Origin: a virus
IMG/VR virus record: IMGVR_UViG_3300042343_001663
Span: 1-64,000 of that record
Strand: one strand, 5' to 3'
Length of the DNA stretch: 64,000 bases
Shown: positions 1 through 9,664 of the stretch, piece by piece
How positions within the stretch are numbered: the stretch's first letter is position 1
Layout of the letters: each line of letters starts with the position of its first letter
Program-made: the position numbers and the translations under genes
The notes under the pieces: generated by a model
The model's database searches: none
Told to the model about the DNA's origin: nothing
Seen by the model: the letters and a program-made list of their open reading frames with translations, nothing else

Positions 1-3000
1 CCAGTAACATTTCCAATAATATCAGTACAACCACCAGTAAGAATACAAAATCGTCGAATGTATGATATTTATAGTATATCTAAAAATAATACCATATATG
101 GGCGCATGGTTGCAACCTCAATTTCTGATGTAAATTTTAATATTAGTGACTCAGAATATAACATAGTTAGCAAAGATGGTGGATTGACTTGGGATTTTAG
201 TGGTGGCGAAGCAGCTTCAAGGCCGGGATATACTAGAGTGGGAACATTCGCCAATGATGCTGGTGATAGGTATTTGTTAGCCTATGAATTTTCTAATAAA
301 ACAATATCGAATTTACCACTTGTTGTGAATTCTGTAATATATGAAAATTATGGAAAAACAGTCTATGATCTGCCATTATTAACAATAAATAATGCAGCAA
401 TAGGTATGAGTATTGATATTAAATTTATAAATAATACCATATATTTATATACAACAAATCAATCAGGATACGGATCACCAGAATATTACTATTATGTTTT
501 ATATTTGTCTTCAACTTCTGCGCCCACTAATCCAAACAATCCTATAGCAATAACTCCAACCCCAACAAAAAAAGCAAATCAATCATTTATTCCTTTAAAA
601 TTATATGATCTTGATCCAGAAAATAGATTTGAAAGAATTTTTCATATAAGCGAAGATCTTAATGAAATTATTGCTATTGAAAGAAACGACAACCAATTAT
701 GTTCGTATATTAGAAATGAATATAATACCTGGAATTTAAAAAATAATTATAACCTTAGAATAGCACTTACAGACATACGCGATGTATATATATCTAAGAA
801 TAAAAAAATAATAGGAATATTAGGAGAAACATCCTCTAATTATTGGAAAAATTCTGCTCAACCACGAATCCGCAATCTACTTATCTACGATATTTCCACG
901 GGGGTAGCAATATTTACAAATAATATTTCTGGAGATATTGATTTATTTTCAAGATTTGGAGCACCAAGCGAATATGATTCCCCTCCTTATTCTAATTTTT
1001 CCATGTCTGATGATGGAAAAGTAATGATTCTTGTTCGATCTCAACAAAAAAATGTTATTTATATTAGTGGGGCAGGCAAAACGAGTGAAAAGCAATTTGC
1101 TTACAGAACAAGTATTTCTACTGATTATGGTAAAAGTTTTGTCGCTGTACCATTTTTACAAAATATACTTAAGATTTCCTATGCAAATATTGATTTTAAA
1201 ATATCTAAAGATAATACTGAATTTTTATTTTTTATTTGGTATGATACGGAAACAGATAATGCTTTGTTGAGAACCAGTCCTTTAACATTATATAAAGGTA
1301 AAATAAATGGTTCAAATATAATAGATAATGGTTCAAATATAATAAATTACTCAAATTGGGAAAATAAATTTAAATCAGCATCTGATGATTTAAAGACTAT
1401 TTATATATCTAATACTAATCCTACAGAAACATCGACATCTTCAGCATCTACATACACAGAAAAAGGACTGTTATCAAAAGACGGTGGAGCAACGTTTGTA
1501 GAATCATATGCCCCCAACGGAACGAGAGAATATGGCAACGGAATTTCACTAAGGAACGATGTGACAATTTGCAATCCAGACGGAGATAAGTATTTCTCTA
1601 TTGTTAGAAACGATTTTCTTTGGGCTGGGTACAAAGATAATTTATCTTTAACATATTTTGAAAATTATGGACAAAAACTTATTACAGAAATATCATTAAA
1701 TGAAGATAATGACCCAATTAAAAATCAGTATTTTGGAGTTTGGGGAACCTATATTGGTGCAAAATGGTTGAATAATAATACTGTTGTTGTAAACTATGCT
1801 TTTCAAGGACCAGGTAGATCTGGTTATCTATACAAAAGTCGTATTTTTTTAACGGGGTCAAGTACGTCACTACCAGTAACTCCAACCCCCACAAAAAAGG
1901 CAACAAACTTAGGCATTACAAGGACACCAACCAGAACAAAAGCAGCAATAACCCCAACAAGAACTCCCACCAGAACAAAAGCAGCAATAGTTCCAACAAG
2001 AACACCATCATCAACGATACCAGGAAAAACTGTTAGGAATATTGTAGCAACTGGCGGAAATGAATGTGTTCGCTTAACATGGGATATGCCAGAAGATACC
2101 AGTAATCTTCTTGGATATAAATTATATTATTCTTATTCTACAACGAACTTTCAATTTGTGCCAGCATTTGATCCAACATATGGCGACACTCTCACTCCTA
2201 ATATAACGAGTGCCACAATAACAAATGTTCCAAATGATACCGGATATCAAGTTCAAATTAGAATTGAAACTGTATATTCTAATGGAAAAACATATCCAGC
2301 AGAAATTATGCAGTTTACAGACAAAACAAAATCTGTTCTAAATTCCTCTATATTAACTTTAACAAATCCATCAACTAGCTCTACAGCAAATTTAACATGG
2401 ACTCCTCCGATAGTTCAAAGGATTGGTCGCTTTACATGGACAACTCAATTATCTCTATTAATTTATAATAATGACGTACTAGAATTTCAATCTGATTATT
2501 TATCTAATTTTTATTCATATACTATTACTAATAAAAATGGAAATTATTCTTTTGAAATATCAGCAAGATATGTAAATGATTTTACCAATTCTTCTTTGAT
2601 ATATGTTAAATCTAATAGAGTAACTAAAACTTTAAATGCTGTAATAGCAACCTCAACTCCTACTCCAACCAACACTGTAACTCCCACAGTAACCCCAACA
2701 ACAACTCCAATAATTTTACCTGAATTTGTTAATATTTTCTTACAAGAAAATAGCTTTAATAAATCTAATAACTATTTTAATATAGATATATCAAACATAT
2801 CATCTAATTATCCAGTATTAGTATCTGATAGTTATGATATAGAAATCAATGGGCCTTATCCATTTGATGATATTCTTCATGTTGCAGCAATACAGTCGAA
2901 TGAGGCTAGCGAAGAAATTATTACCCAACCTTGGAGAAAAACAGAAACAAGAACAGCAAATGCGATATCGGATAAAATCTACATAACTCCAGAAGTTTTG

Positions 3001-6000
3001 GGAATATATTATGTTAGAATCAAACGAATAGTATCTAATACATATTCTAATATTCAATCGTTCTTTAGATCTTTTGATATTATAGAAGTGCCTCCAACAC
3101 CAACAGTCACTCCTACAGCAACAAATACGCCGACAGTAACAAATACGCCATCGGTAACTCCACAAATTAATCCAACTCCTACTAGAACTCCAACAAAACA
3201 AATTCCTGGATTAACAGCTATACCAACTAGTACTCCTAGTCAAACACCCACTAGAACACCATTTGTACCAAGACCCATAAATGAACTTGATTATACAACA
3301 GCTCAGATCGCGGTAAGAGATAGTAGCACTCCGGGAGCAGGATACTCACTAGACTGCAACATATCATTTAATCAACCAATAAGTTACGGTGGACAAAATT
3401 GGGAACAAGTATTCTTAAATTTTAATGGTAATTATATAAAAGCTCTATATGATAATGAAAATTTACCCAAAACACATAGAACATATACAACAACAGAAGC
3501 ATTCTTTAAAACAAACACCTCTAATGTATTAGGTCTTCATCAGTTAAAAAATACAACTCTGGTCATAGAACCTAAAGGAAACAATAAATATTTATGGATA
3601 GTAAAAACACAATACGATAAAAATAGTTTTAATTTATCAACGCCAATGTATGCTGCTGGTACAGTATTAACTTTTGAAATATTGTTAGATTATAGTCAAG
3701 GCAAAAAAACAAGTGCTACTTTTCTTAGCGCACGAGCAAATGCTCCTTACCCATATAGTGTTTGGGAATATTCTTATGATCCGTCACAATTTTTAATAGA
3801 TTTTGATATTAACGTAGATGCTACATCAATACCTGTAACGCCAACAGTGACGCCAACAGTTACTCCAACAATATCATTAACTCCCACAAATACTCAAACA
3901 AATACTCCAACAAATACTAGCACACCATCAGCAACAGTTACTCCAACCCCAACTAATATTGATACTAGCGTAACTAGAACACCAACCCCTACTAATACAA
4001 TAACTTCGACAAATACAGCAACTCCTACAATTACAGCAACGCCAACAGTAACTCCGTCAACGTCGGCTGCTCCAAGTCTTGAAGTATATTCTGCTGGAGA
4101 TAATCTTTATGGACAATTATCTAATCCGTTCGTAAGTTTTTCTTCAGAGTTCTCTAAAACTTATGATTCATTATTTATGAGTAGTAAAGAAATTTCGTGC
4201 GGAAATTATCATACATGTTTTGTAGCCAACGATGGAAATGTTTATAGTGTTGGACGTAATGCTCAAGGACAACTAGGAAGAGCAAGTTCTTCCATAAATA
4301 GTTTACAACATGGAGTTGTTCTATTCCCTGGAGGTGATTCGTCTCCATTTACACAAGTTTCTTGTGGAGCATCTCACACATTTGCGTTAAACTCTAAGGG
4401 GGAATTATATTCTTGGGGAAATAATACTAACGGACAATTAAGCTTAGGAGATAATATTGATAGAGCAACGCCGGTTCTAGTCAGTGGCATGATTAATGGG
4501 GCCCCATCTAATCCTGGAGTTTGGAAATATGTGGCCTGTGGTTCGTTTCATACTTTGGCGATTAATGTTAATGGAGAATTATATGCTTGCGGATTAAATA
4601 CTGATGGTCAACTAGGATTAGGAGACAATAGAGATAGGCTAAAATTAAGAAAAGTTACTGTTGATGGAAATTGGGTTAGTGCTGTTGGTGGAGGATATCA
4701 TACGTTAGCAATAAACTCTGCTGGACAGCTATATTCTTGTGGAAATAACTCTAAGGGTCAGTTGGGAGCAGGAACAGTAGGAGTTAATACTAATGTTCTA
4801 GGATTAAGTAATGGTAATATTACAAAAATATCCGCAGGACTATATCACTCTGTTTGCTTAAACAACTCATCTCCAACAGAGGTTTATGGATGTGGAGAAA
4901 ATTCATTTAATCAAATATCTAATGTTTCTAATAATTATCAACCATCTCCGTCGGTTGTTGGTTGGAGGTCTATAACATCTTATGGTACAGAAATCTCTTG
5001 TGGATATAATCATACTTTAATACTAAAAAATAATAATCTTTTATATGGTTGCGGAGATAATAGTAAAGGTCAGTTAGGAATAAAAAATAATACATCTAAT
5101 AATAATATTCTCACTCAGATAGGAGATAATAGTATTGTTAGAAAATTAGCTAATAAACAAGGATCAACACATTCTCTAATATTTATAGACGAAGGATCTA
5201 CAATATACTTACCACCAACTCCAACTCGTAGCAATACTCCAACCCCTACTCCAACAAAAAGACCCCCAGGATCAACAGCAACACCAACACCAACAAATAG
5301 TGTTACTCCAACAAGAACGCCAACATCAAGCAAAGTTCCAGGTATTATATTGGATCAAAGCGTATTCCAACCGAAATTTAATATTGTTGGAAGAAATAGG
5401 TCTTATTTGGTATCATATACCGGCCAACCTATCAGTTATAGATATAACACAGGAACTGTGTATGAGGACCCACGTACGGGAGCTCTTTACACAACATATG
5501 ATTATGGCAATAGATATGCTAGAACTTCTCAAGATCAACTAAGTCGAGTTGGAGGATATGTGCCGGGTCTAGGGGCTAGTACTTCTATTACAGACGATAA
5601 AAATTTATTACTTATAATATATGATCAGGATTGGAATATTTTTAAATATTTTAATGCAAATGAATTATTATCATATACAAGAAATTCCGATAACTCACAA
5701 ACCTATTCATTGGGTTATGCTGGTGGCAATGGTAAAATTGTTAATACATCTAATATATATAGTTATGACACTGGTAGTGGAACCTCTTATTATAATCCAA
5801 GTACAGTGTCCTTGTTGCCCCGCACGGTTGAAGTAAGTGAAAGAACAACTCAAATATTAGAGTTTCCTATTCAAGATGTAAATTTGCCGAGAGCTGGCCA
5901 ACCAAACTATATTGTGTTATATGGTTACAACGTATCAGAAGAATATAATTTAGATACATTAGTTAATGAATATTTAAATAGAACAACAGCAGATTACGGT

Positions 6001-7176
6001 TATAATAGTGTGAATATTAAATTTACACCTTTGGGTTGGTATAAAACAGATCCGTCAAAAACTACAGCAATTAGCCAATTAAACGAATATTCTGGAAATT
6101 TAGAGGTTAGTAATATACAAGATTATATAACAGCAAAAGTTACAACATATAAGAATAATTCAGTACGATTAAGGATTGGAACTACCAGTGGTACCACCCC
6201 CTCAGTAATAGATACTATTCTTCCAAATGATGATTATCCTCTTAAATATAGCGAAGGAAATACACCAATTCCAAATCCATATGCTACAGTAAGAGTTAAA
6301 ACTAATGCTACAGGAGAGTTTTCAGTATCATTACAAGGGATAGATGGAATTAACAGTTCCTCACAATTTTGGAAAAATTTTTACAATCTATCCGGCCCAG
6401 ACAAAACACTTACAATTAGTTCAATAGCCCCAAATCCTATTGTATCTCCAACAAACACAAAAACGCCGACGCCAACAAAAACGCCATCACAAACACCAAC
6501 ATCAGCCGCAAAAACTATTATAGCCCCAATATCAAATTACGTTCCTGGTAGCACCAGTATCTATACTCCGTATAAAACCTCCGGGGCTGTTTGCATATTT
6601 AACGAGCCCGATGGATCAGATTATATAAGAAATCAAATTAATGATCCTAAAGTGTATGCAAACGCTAGTACAAGTAAAATTATGGGAAATTGTTTGGTGC
6701 CACGAGTTCCAAACCCTACTAATGACTCGCCGTATCCCACAATAACTGCAGGAACTACTGAAGATATAGTCCCTAATTTTACAATAGAATATTATTTTTA
6801 TTTAAATAGTAATAAAGATACTACAATATATTCTAGTAATGCTAGTTACTATGACTCTGCTGCAAAAACGAATATAGACGCAAAATGGAAGTTAAAATAT
6901 AGTCCTTTGAGTGGTTTAGTATCAGAACAAAATCAGGGCAATATTGAACTTAATACAAAGCTACAAACAGGATGGTATCATTTTGCTGTAAGTTTTGATA
7001 AAGGAGATTTTAGATATTTTATAAATGGTAAACAAATAGCATTCAAATTTAATATTTTTATTAAATCGACAGCAATTAGACCACGCGTTATGACATATGT
7101 AGATCAATTAGACGCTTTAAGAATAACTAATGAATCTTTATACTATGTTCCTTTTGCAACGCTACCTCATATGTGA
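1..7176 (+). CDS. Giant multidomain fibre/adhesin-like protein (5' end outside window)
   Basis: The frame is open from base 1, so the first internal ATG (base 58) is probably not the true start; at least 2391 residues are visible. Counted from base 58: Asp-box/BNR-like motifs (SxDxGxT/SF) near residues 38, 360 and 470 suggest a sialidase-like beta-propeller; FnIII-like domains lie at about 660-860; an Ig-like stretch at 886-1010; an unassigned beta-rich domain at 1075-1255; six or seven RCC1-type repeats (GxNxxGQLG, SCGxxHT) at about 1345-1712; an unassigned domain at 1765-2125; and a LamG/concanavalin-like domain at about 2160-2372 (GWYHFAVSFD, YFINGKQ). Pro/Thr-rich linkers separate nearly every domain. 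I infer a tail-fibre or virion-surface adhesin. It overlaps the codons upstream of a protease gene. The domain mix is seen directly; the virion role is inference. Confidence 0.8.
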   Translation, partial: PVTFPIISVQPPVRIQNRRMYDIYSISKNNTIYGRMVATSISDVNFNISDSEYNIVSKDGGLTWDFSGGEAASRPGYTRVGTFANDAGDRYLLAYEFSNKTISNLPLVVNSVIYENYGKTVYDLPLLTINNAAIGMSIDIKFINNTIYLYTTNQSGYGSPEYYYYVLYLSSTSAPTNPNNPIAITPTPTKKANQSFIPLKLYDLDPENRFERIFHISEDLNEIIAIERNDNQLCSYIRNEYNTWNLKNNYNLRIALTDIRDVYISKNKKIIGILGETSSNYWKNSAQPRIRNLLIYDISTGVAIFTNNISGDIDLFSRFGAPSEYDSPPYSNFSMSDDGKVMILVRSQQKNVIYISGAGKTSEKQFAYRTSISTDYGKSFVAVPFLQNILKISYANIDFKISKDNTEFLFFIWYDTETDNALLRTSPLTLYKGKINGSNIIDNGSNIINYSNWENKFKSASDDLKTIYISNTNPTETSTSSASTYTEKGLLSKDGGATFVESYAPNGTREYGNGISLRNDVTICNPDGDKYFSIVRNDFLWAGYKDNLSLTYFENYGQKLITEISLNEDNDPIKNQYFGVWGTYIGAKWLNNNTVVVNYAFQGPGRSGYLYKSRIFLTGSSTSLPVTPTPTKKATNLGITRTPTRTKAAITPTRTPTRTKAAIVPTRTPSSTIPGKTVRNIVATGGNECVRLTWDMPEDTSNLLGYKLYYSYSTTNFQFVPAFDPTYGDTLTPNITSATITNVPNDTGYQVQIRIETVYSNGKTYPAEIMQFTDKTKSVLNSSILTLTNPSTSSTANLTWTPPIVQRIGRFTWTTQLSLLIYNNDVLEFQSDYLSNFYSYTITNKNGNYSFEISARYVNDFTNSSLIYVKSNRVTKTLNAVIATSTPTPTNTVTPTVTPTTTPIILPEFVNIFLQENSFNKSNNYFNIDISNISSNYPVLVSDSYDIEINGPYPFDDILHVAAIQSNEASEEIITQPWRKTETRTANAISDKIYITPEVLGIYYVRIKRIVSNTYSNIQSFFRSFDIIEVPPTPTVTPTATNTPTVTNTPSVTPQINPTPTRTPTKQIPGLTAIPTSTPSQTPTRTPFVPRPINELDYTTAQIAVRDSSTPGAGYSLDCNISFNQPISYGGQNWEQVFLNFNGNYIKALYDNENLPKTHRTYTTTEAFFKTNTSNVLGLHQLKNTTLVIEPKGNNKYLWIVKTQYDKNSFNLSTPMYAAGTVLTFEILLDYSQGKKTSATFLSARANAPYPYSVWEYSYDPSQFLIDFDINVDATSIPVTPTVTPTVTPTISLTPTNTQTNTPTNTSTPSATVTPTPTNIDTSVTRTPTPTNTITSTNTATPTITATPTVTPSTSAAPSLEVYSAGDNLYGQLSNPFVSFSSEFSKTYDSLFMSSKEISCGNYHTCFVANDGNVYSVGRNAQGQLGRASSSINSLQHGVVLFPGGDSSPFTQVSCGASHTFALNSKGELYSWGNNTNGQLSLGDNIDRATPVLVSGMINGAPSNPGVWKYVACGSFHTLAINVNGELYACGLNTDGQLGLGDNRDRLKLRKVTVDGNWVSAVGGGYHTLAINSAGQLYSCGNNSKGQLGAGTVGVNTNVLGLSNGNITKISAGLYHSVCLNNSSPTEVYGCGENSFNQISNVSNNYQPSPSVVGWRSITSYGTEISCGYNHTLILKNNNLLYGCGDNSKGQLGIKNNTSNNNILTQIGDNSIVRKLANKQGSTHSLIFIDEGSTIYLPPTPTRSNTPTPTPTKRPPGSTATPTPTNSVTPTRTPTSSKVPGIILDQSVFQPKFNIVGRNRSYLVSYTGQPISYRYNTGTVYEDPRTGALYTTYDYGNRYARTSQDQLSRVGGYVPGLGASTSITDDKNLLLIIYDQDWNIFKYFNANELLSYTRNSDNSQTYSLGYAGGNGKIVNTSNIYSYDTGSGTSYYNPSTVSLLPRTVEVSERTTQILEFPIQDVNLPRAGQPNYIVLYGYNVSEEYNLDTLVNEYLNRTTADYGYNSVNIKFTPLGWYKTDPSKTTAISQLNEYSGNLEVSNIQDYITAKVTTYKNNSVRLRIGTTSGTTPSVIDTILPNDDYPLKYSEGNTPIPNPYATVRVKTNATGEFSVSLQGIDGINSSSQFWKNFYNLSGPDKTLTISSIAPNPIVSPTNTKTPTPTKTPSQTPTSAAKTIIAPISNYVPGSTSIYTPYKTSGAVCIFNEPDGSDYIRNQINDPKVYANASTSKIMGNCLVPRVPNPTNDSPYPTITAGTTEDIVPNFTIEYYFYLNSNKDTTIYSSNASYYDSAAKTNIDAKWKLKYSPLSGLVSEQNQGNIELNTKLQTGWYHFAVSFDKGDFRYFINGKQIAFKFNIFIKSTAIRPRVMTYVDQLDALRITNESLYYVPFATLPHM
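1306..1344 (+). repeat. Tandem 18-bp direct repeat inside giant gene
   Basis: Two identical 18-base copies (1306-1323 and 1327-1344) with a 21-base period encode a repeated NGSNII peptide. It is in frame, so it adds one short peptide repeat. Probably a recent local duplication. Confidence 0.6.
3829..4068 (+). repeat. Longest Pro/Thr linker block (PT repeats)
   Basis: Degenerate runs of ACNCCNACN codons encode TPTVTPT-like linkers. This is the longest block; shorter ones lie near 545-575, 1876-2025, 2650-2710, 3091-3258, 5212-5335 and 6440-6510. They punctuate domain boundaries of the giant protein and look like flexible, possibly O-glycosylated spacers. Low complexity at DNA level makes them likely recombination or misassembly points. 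Confidence 0.75.
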
Positions 7177-7190
7177 GTGGAGAACAAGCA

Positions 7191-7943
7191 ATGAAAATTT
7201 TATTATATTTAGTAGTTGCTTATCTAATAATGTTAACCACAATAACTATAGCAGGAACAATTGATCCTAAAATTGCTGATAGTGAATATTTATCATACGG
7301 ATCAAAATTTAAGTGTGTTGTTGGATTATGTGGAACGGAGCAAGATGATCAGTTATATTGCGCTTCTGGAGTAGTTATAAAACCCAGATGGATACTAACT
7401 GCTGCACATGTTATTAAAAAAGCAAAAACTTGCCATATAACAGTTGATGATAAAAAAATAAATGTGTCAATATTATTTCCTCATAAAAAGTTTGATAGTG
7501 ATAATTTTGGATATTATGATATTGGATTGGTTTATTGTGATGAAGATGTTTTATTAGATTTTTATCCAGAATTATATAATCAAGAAGATGAACTTGGAAA
7601 AACTTGTGCAATATCGGGATATGGTATAGCGGGAACATTCAATACTGGGGCAAAGATTGGTGATCGTAAACGAAGAGCAGGATCTAATAGGATTAATAAT
7701 ATTGATAGACAATTATTAATGTGTGATCTTAAAGATAAATATACGGCCTTAGAGTTTTTAATAGCTAGTGGAGATAGTGGCGGTGGATTATTTATTGATA
7801 AAAAACTAGCAGGAATAAATTCTTGTGTAATAACATCTGATGGTCGTACAGATTCTAATCATAATGATGAAAGTGGTCATACTAGAATTAGTCAACACAT
7901 AGAATGGATAGAAAGCACAATCAATGAAAATGAAAAGAAATAA
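7191..7943 (+). CDS. Secreted trypsin-like serine protease (S1 family)
   Basis: 250 residues. The chosen ATG follows a GGAG site at a good distance and begins a hydrophobic signal peptide (residues 1-22, ending ITIAG); an in-frame GTG at 7173 overlapping the previous stop would add six residues. The catalytic triad is visible as H73 in TAAHV, D110 in YDIGL and S196 in GDSGG. Several cysteines could form disulfides after export. It sits between the giant fibre gene and a subtilase. It could mature the fibre or attack host surface protein; neither target is shown by the sequence. Confidence 0.88.
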   Translation: MKILLYLVVAYLIMLTTITIAGTIDPKIADSEYLSYGSKFKCVVGLCGTEQDDQLYCASGVVIKPRWILTAAHVIKKAKTCHITVDDKKINVSILFPHKKFDSDNFGYYDIGLVYCDEDVLLDFYPELYNQEDELGKTCAISGYGIAGTFNTGAKIGDRKRRAGSNRINNIDRQLLMCDLKDKYTALEFLIASGDSGGGLFIDKKLAGINSCVITSDGRTDSNHNDESGHTRISQHIEWIESTINENEKK

Positions 7944-8859
7944 AAATAAAGTAAGCCTATTACCATACATATCAGAAGAACTGAGCGGATACTCAACTTC
8001 ATCTCCGCAACAGAATGGTTGGGAATTAGATAAATTTAATATTCAATCATTATGGCCAAAAGCGCAAGGAGAAAATGTTGTTGTGGCAGTAATTGATACA
8101 GGGTGTGATTTGAATCATCCAGACTTAAAAGACAATCTGCTCTCTGGTAAAAACTTTGTTGACGGCACAAAACCTCCACAAGACGATAACGGTCACGGAA
8201 GTCATGTTTCGTCAACTATTGCGGCCATTAATAACGGAATAGGAATGGTAGGTTTGGCCCCAAAAACAAAAATATTACCAGTAAAAGCTCTGGATGACCA
8301 AGGATCAGGAGTTATGGACAATATAATTAACTCTATTATTTATGCTGCAGATTATGGTGGAGTTGATTTTATAACTATGAGTTTAGGTTCTCCAAATGGT
8401 ATCCCAAGACTAGAAGAAGCAATAAACTATGCAAATAGTAAGGGTTGTGTAATATTCTGTGCGGCTGGAAATAGTGGAGAAAATTCAGAGATCATGTATC
8501 CTGCTAAATATGAGAAAACAATAAGCATTGGGGCTGTTGATGAGAATTTAGATAGAACTAGTTTTACTTGTAGCGGAGAGTCTTTAGACTTTTTAGCTCC
8601 TGGACATAATATATTGGGTTGTGTGCAGGGTGGGAGGTATGCTATTATGAGTGGAACTAGTATGAGTAATCCATTTGCTGTAGGATGTGCGTGTTTACTT
8701 TTAAGCCATAATAAAAAGCATCATAAATACAGTTTAAACACTTATCAAGATTACATACAAGTATTTAAAACAACGGCTCTGGAGCTTGCTAATGAAAGGT
8801 ACAGAGGCAAAAGGAAGTATCAAGGATACGGGGTCATAAACCCTGTCGGTCTTCTGTAA
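7924..8859 (+). CDS. Subtilisin-like serine protease (S8 family)
   Basis: 311 residues with a complete subtilase core: D58 in VIDTG, H91 in HGSHV, oxyanion N183 in AAGNSG and S246 in SGTSMSNP. No signal peptide or clear propeptide is visible: the catalytic Asp lies only 58 residues in, so the enzyme may be active without long pro-region removal, or may be packaged or cytoplasmic. The gene overlaps the trypsin-like gene by 20 bases, implying coupled translation. Its last 40 bases overlap the end of a convergent minus-strand gene. Confidence 0.9.
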   Translation: MKMKRNKNKVSLLPYISEELSGYSTSSPQQNGWELDKFNIQSLWPKAQGENVVVAVIDTGCDLNHPDLKDNLLSGKNFVDGTKPPQDDNGHGSHVSSTIAAINNGIGMVGLAPKTKILPVKALDDQGSGVMDNIINSIIYAADYGGVDFITMSLGSPNGIPRLEEAINYANSKGCVIFCAAGNSGENSEIMYPAKYEKTISIGAVDENLDRTSFTCSGESLDFLAPGHNILGCVQGGRYAIMSGTSMSNPFAVGCACLLLSHNKKHHKYSLNTYQDYIQVFKTTALELANERYRGKRKYQGYGVINPVGLL

Positions 8860-9161
8860 TATGGATATGGGTTAATATTTGGCTGTATTTGATTTTGCTG
8901 CTGCATTTGTTGAGGCTGTTGTCTATTGATCATATTTCTATTGATCATATTTTCAGATTCTTGGTGATATTTATCACAAGCTGCTGATCTTCGTTCAGTA
9001 TCTATTAATGATCTAGGATCAGAAAATGGAACAGGATCTTTGGTGAAGAAATATATGAAACTGGTCATAGAGTCTGACAACATTCGATTCTCAACATTCG
9101 GATATTGGGCGGAGCATTGTGTTGCAATTACAACTAATAAAAATGTAATATAGTATTTCAT
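8820..9161 (-). CDS. Small secreted Gln/Pro-rich protein
   Basis: 113 residues. Residues 1-19 form a signal peptide (hydrophobic FLLVVIATQCSA, likely cleaved before QYP). The C-terminal third is rich in Gln, Asn, Pro and Tyr and looks disordered. It begins 1 base after the stop of the next secreted-protein gene, so the two are one transcription unit. The 3' end overlaps the convergent subtilase gene by 40 bases. No family recognised. Confidence 0.6.
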   Translation of the reverse strand: MKYYITFLLVVIATQCSAQYPNVENRMLSDSMTSFIYFFTKDPVPFSDPRSLIDTERRSAACDKYHQESENMINRNMINRQQPQQMQQQNQIQPNINPYPYYRRPTGFMTPYP

Positions 9162-9162
9162 G

Positions 9163-9543
9163 TTAGTAACTGTATGTTCTCAAAGGGTATTGGTTATTGT
9201 GATATAAATTATTTAGTTCTTGAACATTCCATGATCCAGAATACTTAGCCTCTCTGATAGCTTCTTTTTGTAGTTGCTCCAGTTCTCTATAGTAAGTATT
9301 CATTTGTCTTCGCTGAAAATAAGAATCAACAGCAGTGACCCTATTCTGTAGATACATAGAATATGCTGTTTGTTGATTCATAGAGGCGATTGAGTAATCA
9401 ACTGATGCCCGACCGTCTGAATAAGCTATGGCGGCTTGTCCATAATCATATGCCTGATACGGAGAAGAGGCATAATCAGAATAAACAACCTGGCCCATAG
9501 AAACATTTTGCATCAAAAATAGGACAAGAATAAAGTATCTCAT
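9163..9543 (-). CDS. Small secreted Tyr/Gln-rich protein
   Basis: 126 residues from the ATG at 9543. That start gives a signal peptide (RYFILVLFLMQNVSMG), has a GGAG 13 bases upstream and lies about 35 bases below a strong sigma70-like promoter (9587-9614). An in-frame ATG at 9678 would add 45 residues before the signal peptide, which is less likely. The mature part is Tyr-, Ala- and Gln-rich with a charged helix near the end (YYRELEQLQKEAIREAK). Function unknown; probably exported with its neighbour. Confidence 0.6.
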   Translation of the reverse strand: MRYFILVLFLMQNVSMGQVVYSDYASSPYQAYDYGQAAIAYSDGRASVDYSIASMNQQTAYSMYLQNRVTAVDSYFQRRQMNTYYRELEQLQKEAIREAKYSGSWNVQELNNLYHNNQYPLRTYSY

Positions 9544-9586
9544 GAGAGTAAGTAATCTCCAAGGCGAGTTATATGGCCATTTATAC

Positions 9587-9614
9587 ATAATATCACTTTC
9601 AACAAACTTGTCAA
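9587..9614 (-). promoter_or_regulatory. Sigma70-like promoter, leftward
   Basis: On the minus strand, TTGACA (9614-9609), 16 bases, then TATTAT (9592-9587). The same arrangement (TTGACA, N16, TATTAT) occurs before the gene at 16346. It would give the two small secreted genes transcription independent of the glycosyltransferase operon upstream, and it supports the start at 9543. Confidence 0.6.
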
Positions 9615-9664
9615 GAGCACGCTCATACTTTTTGCAGAAATGGTCATGAACCAGTTTTAATAAC

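Noticed and set aside
2818-3201. Long minus-strand open frame inside the giant gene
   Set aside because: It is a shadow of the Pro/Thr codons and beta-rich coding region on the plus strand; the product is Cys/Arg-rich nonsense without ribosome site or motif.
3829-4068. CRISPR-like or satellite repeat
   Set aside because: The repeats are degenerate codons for a Thr/Pro linker in a continuous reading frame, with no fixed spacer length.
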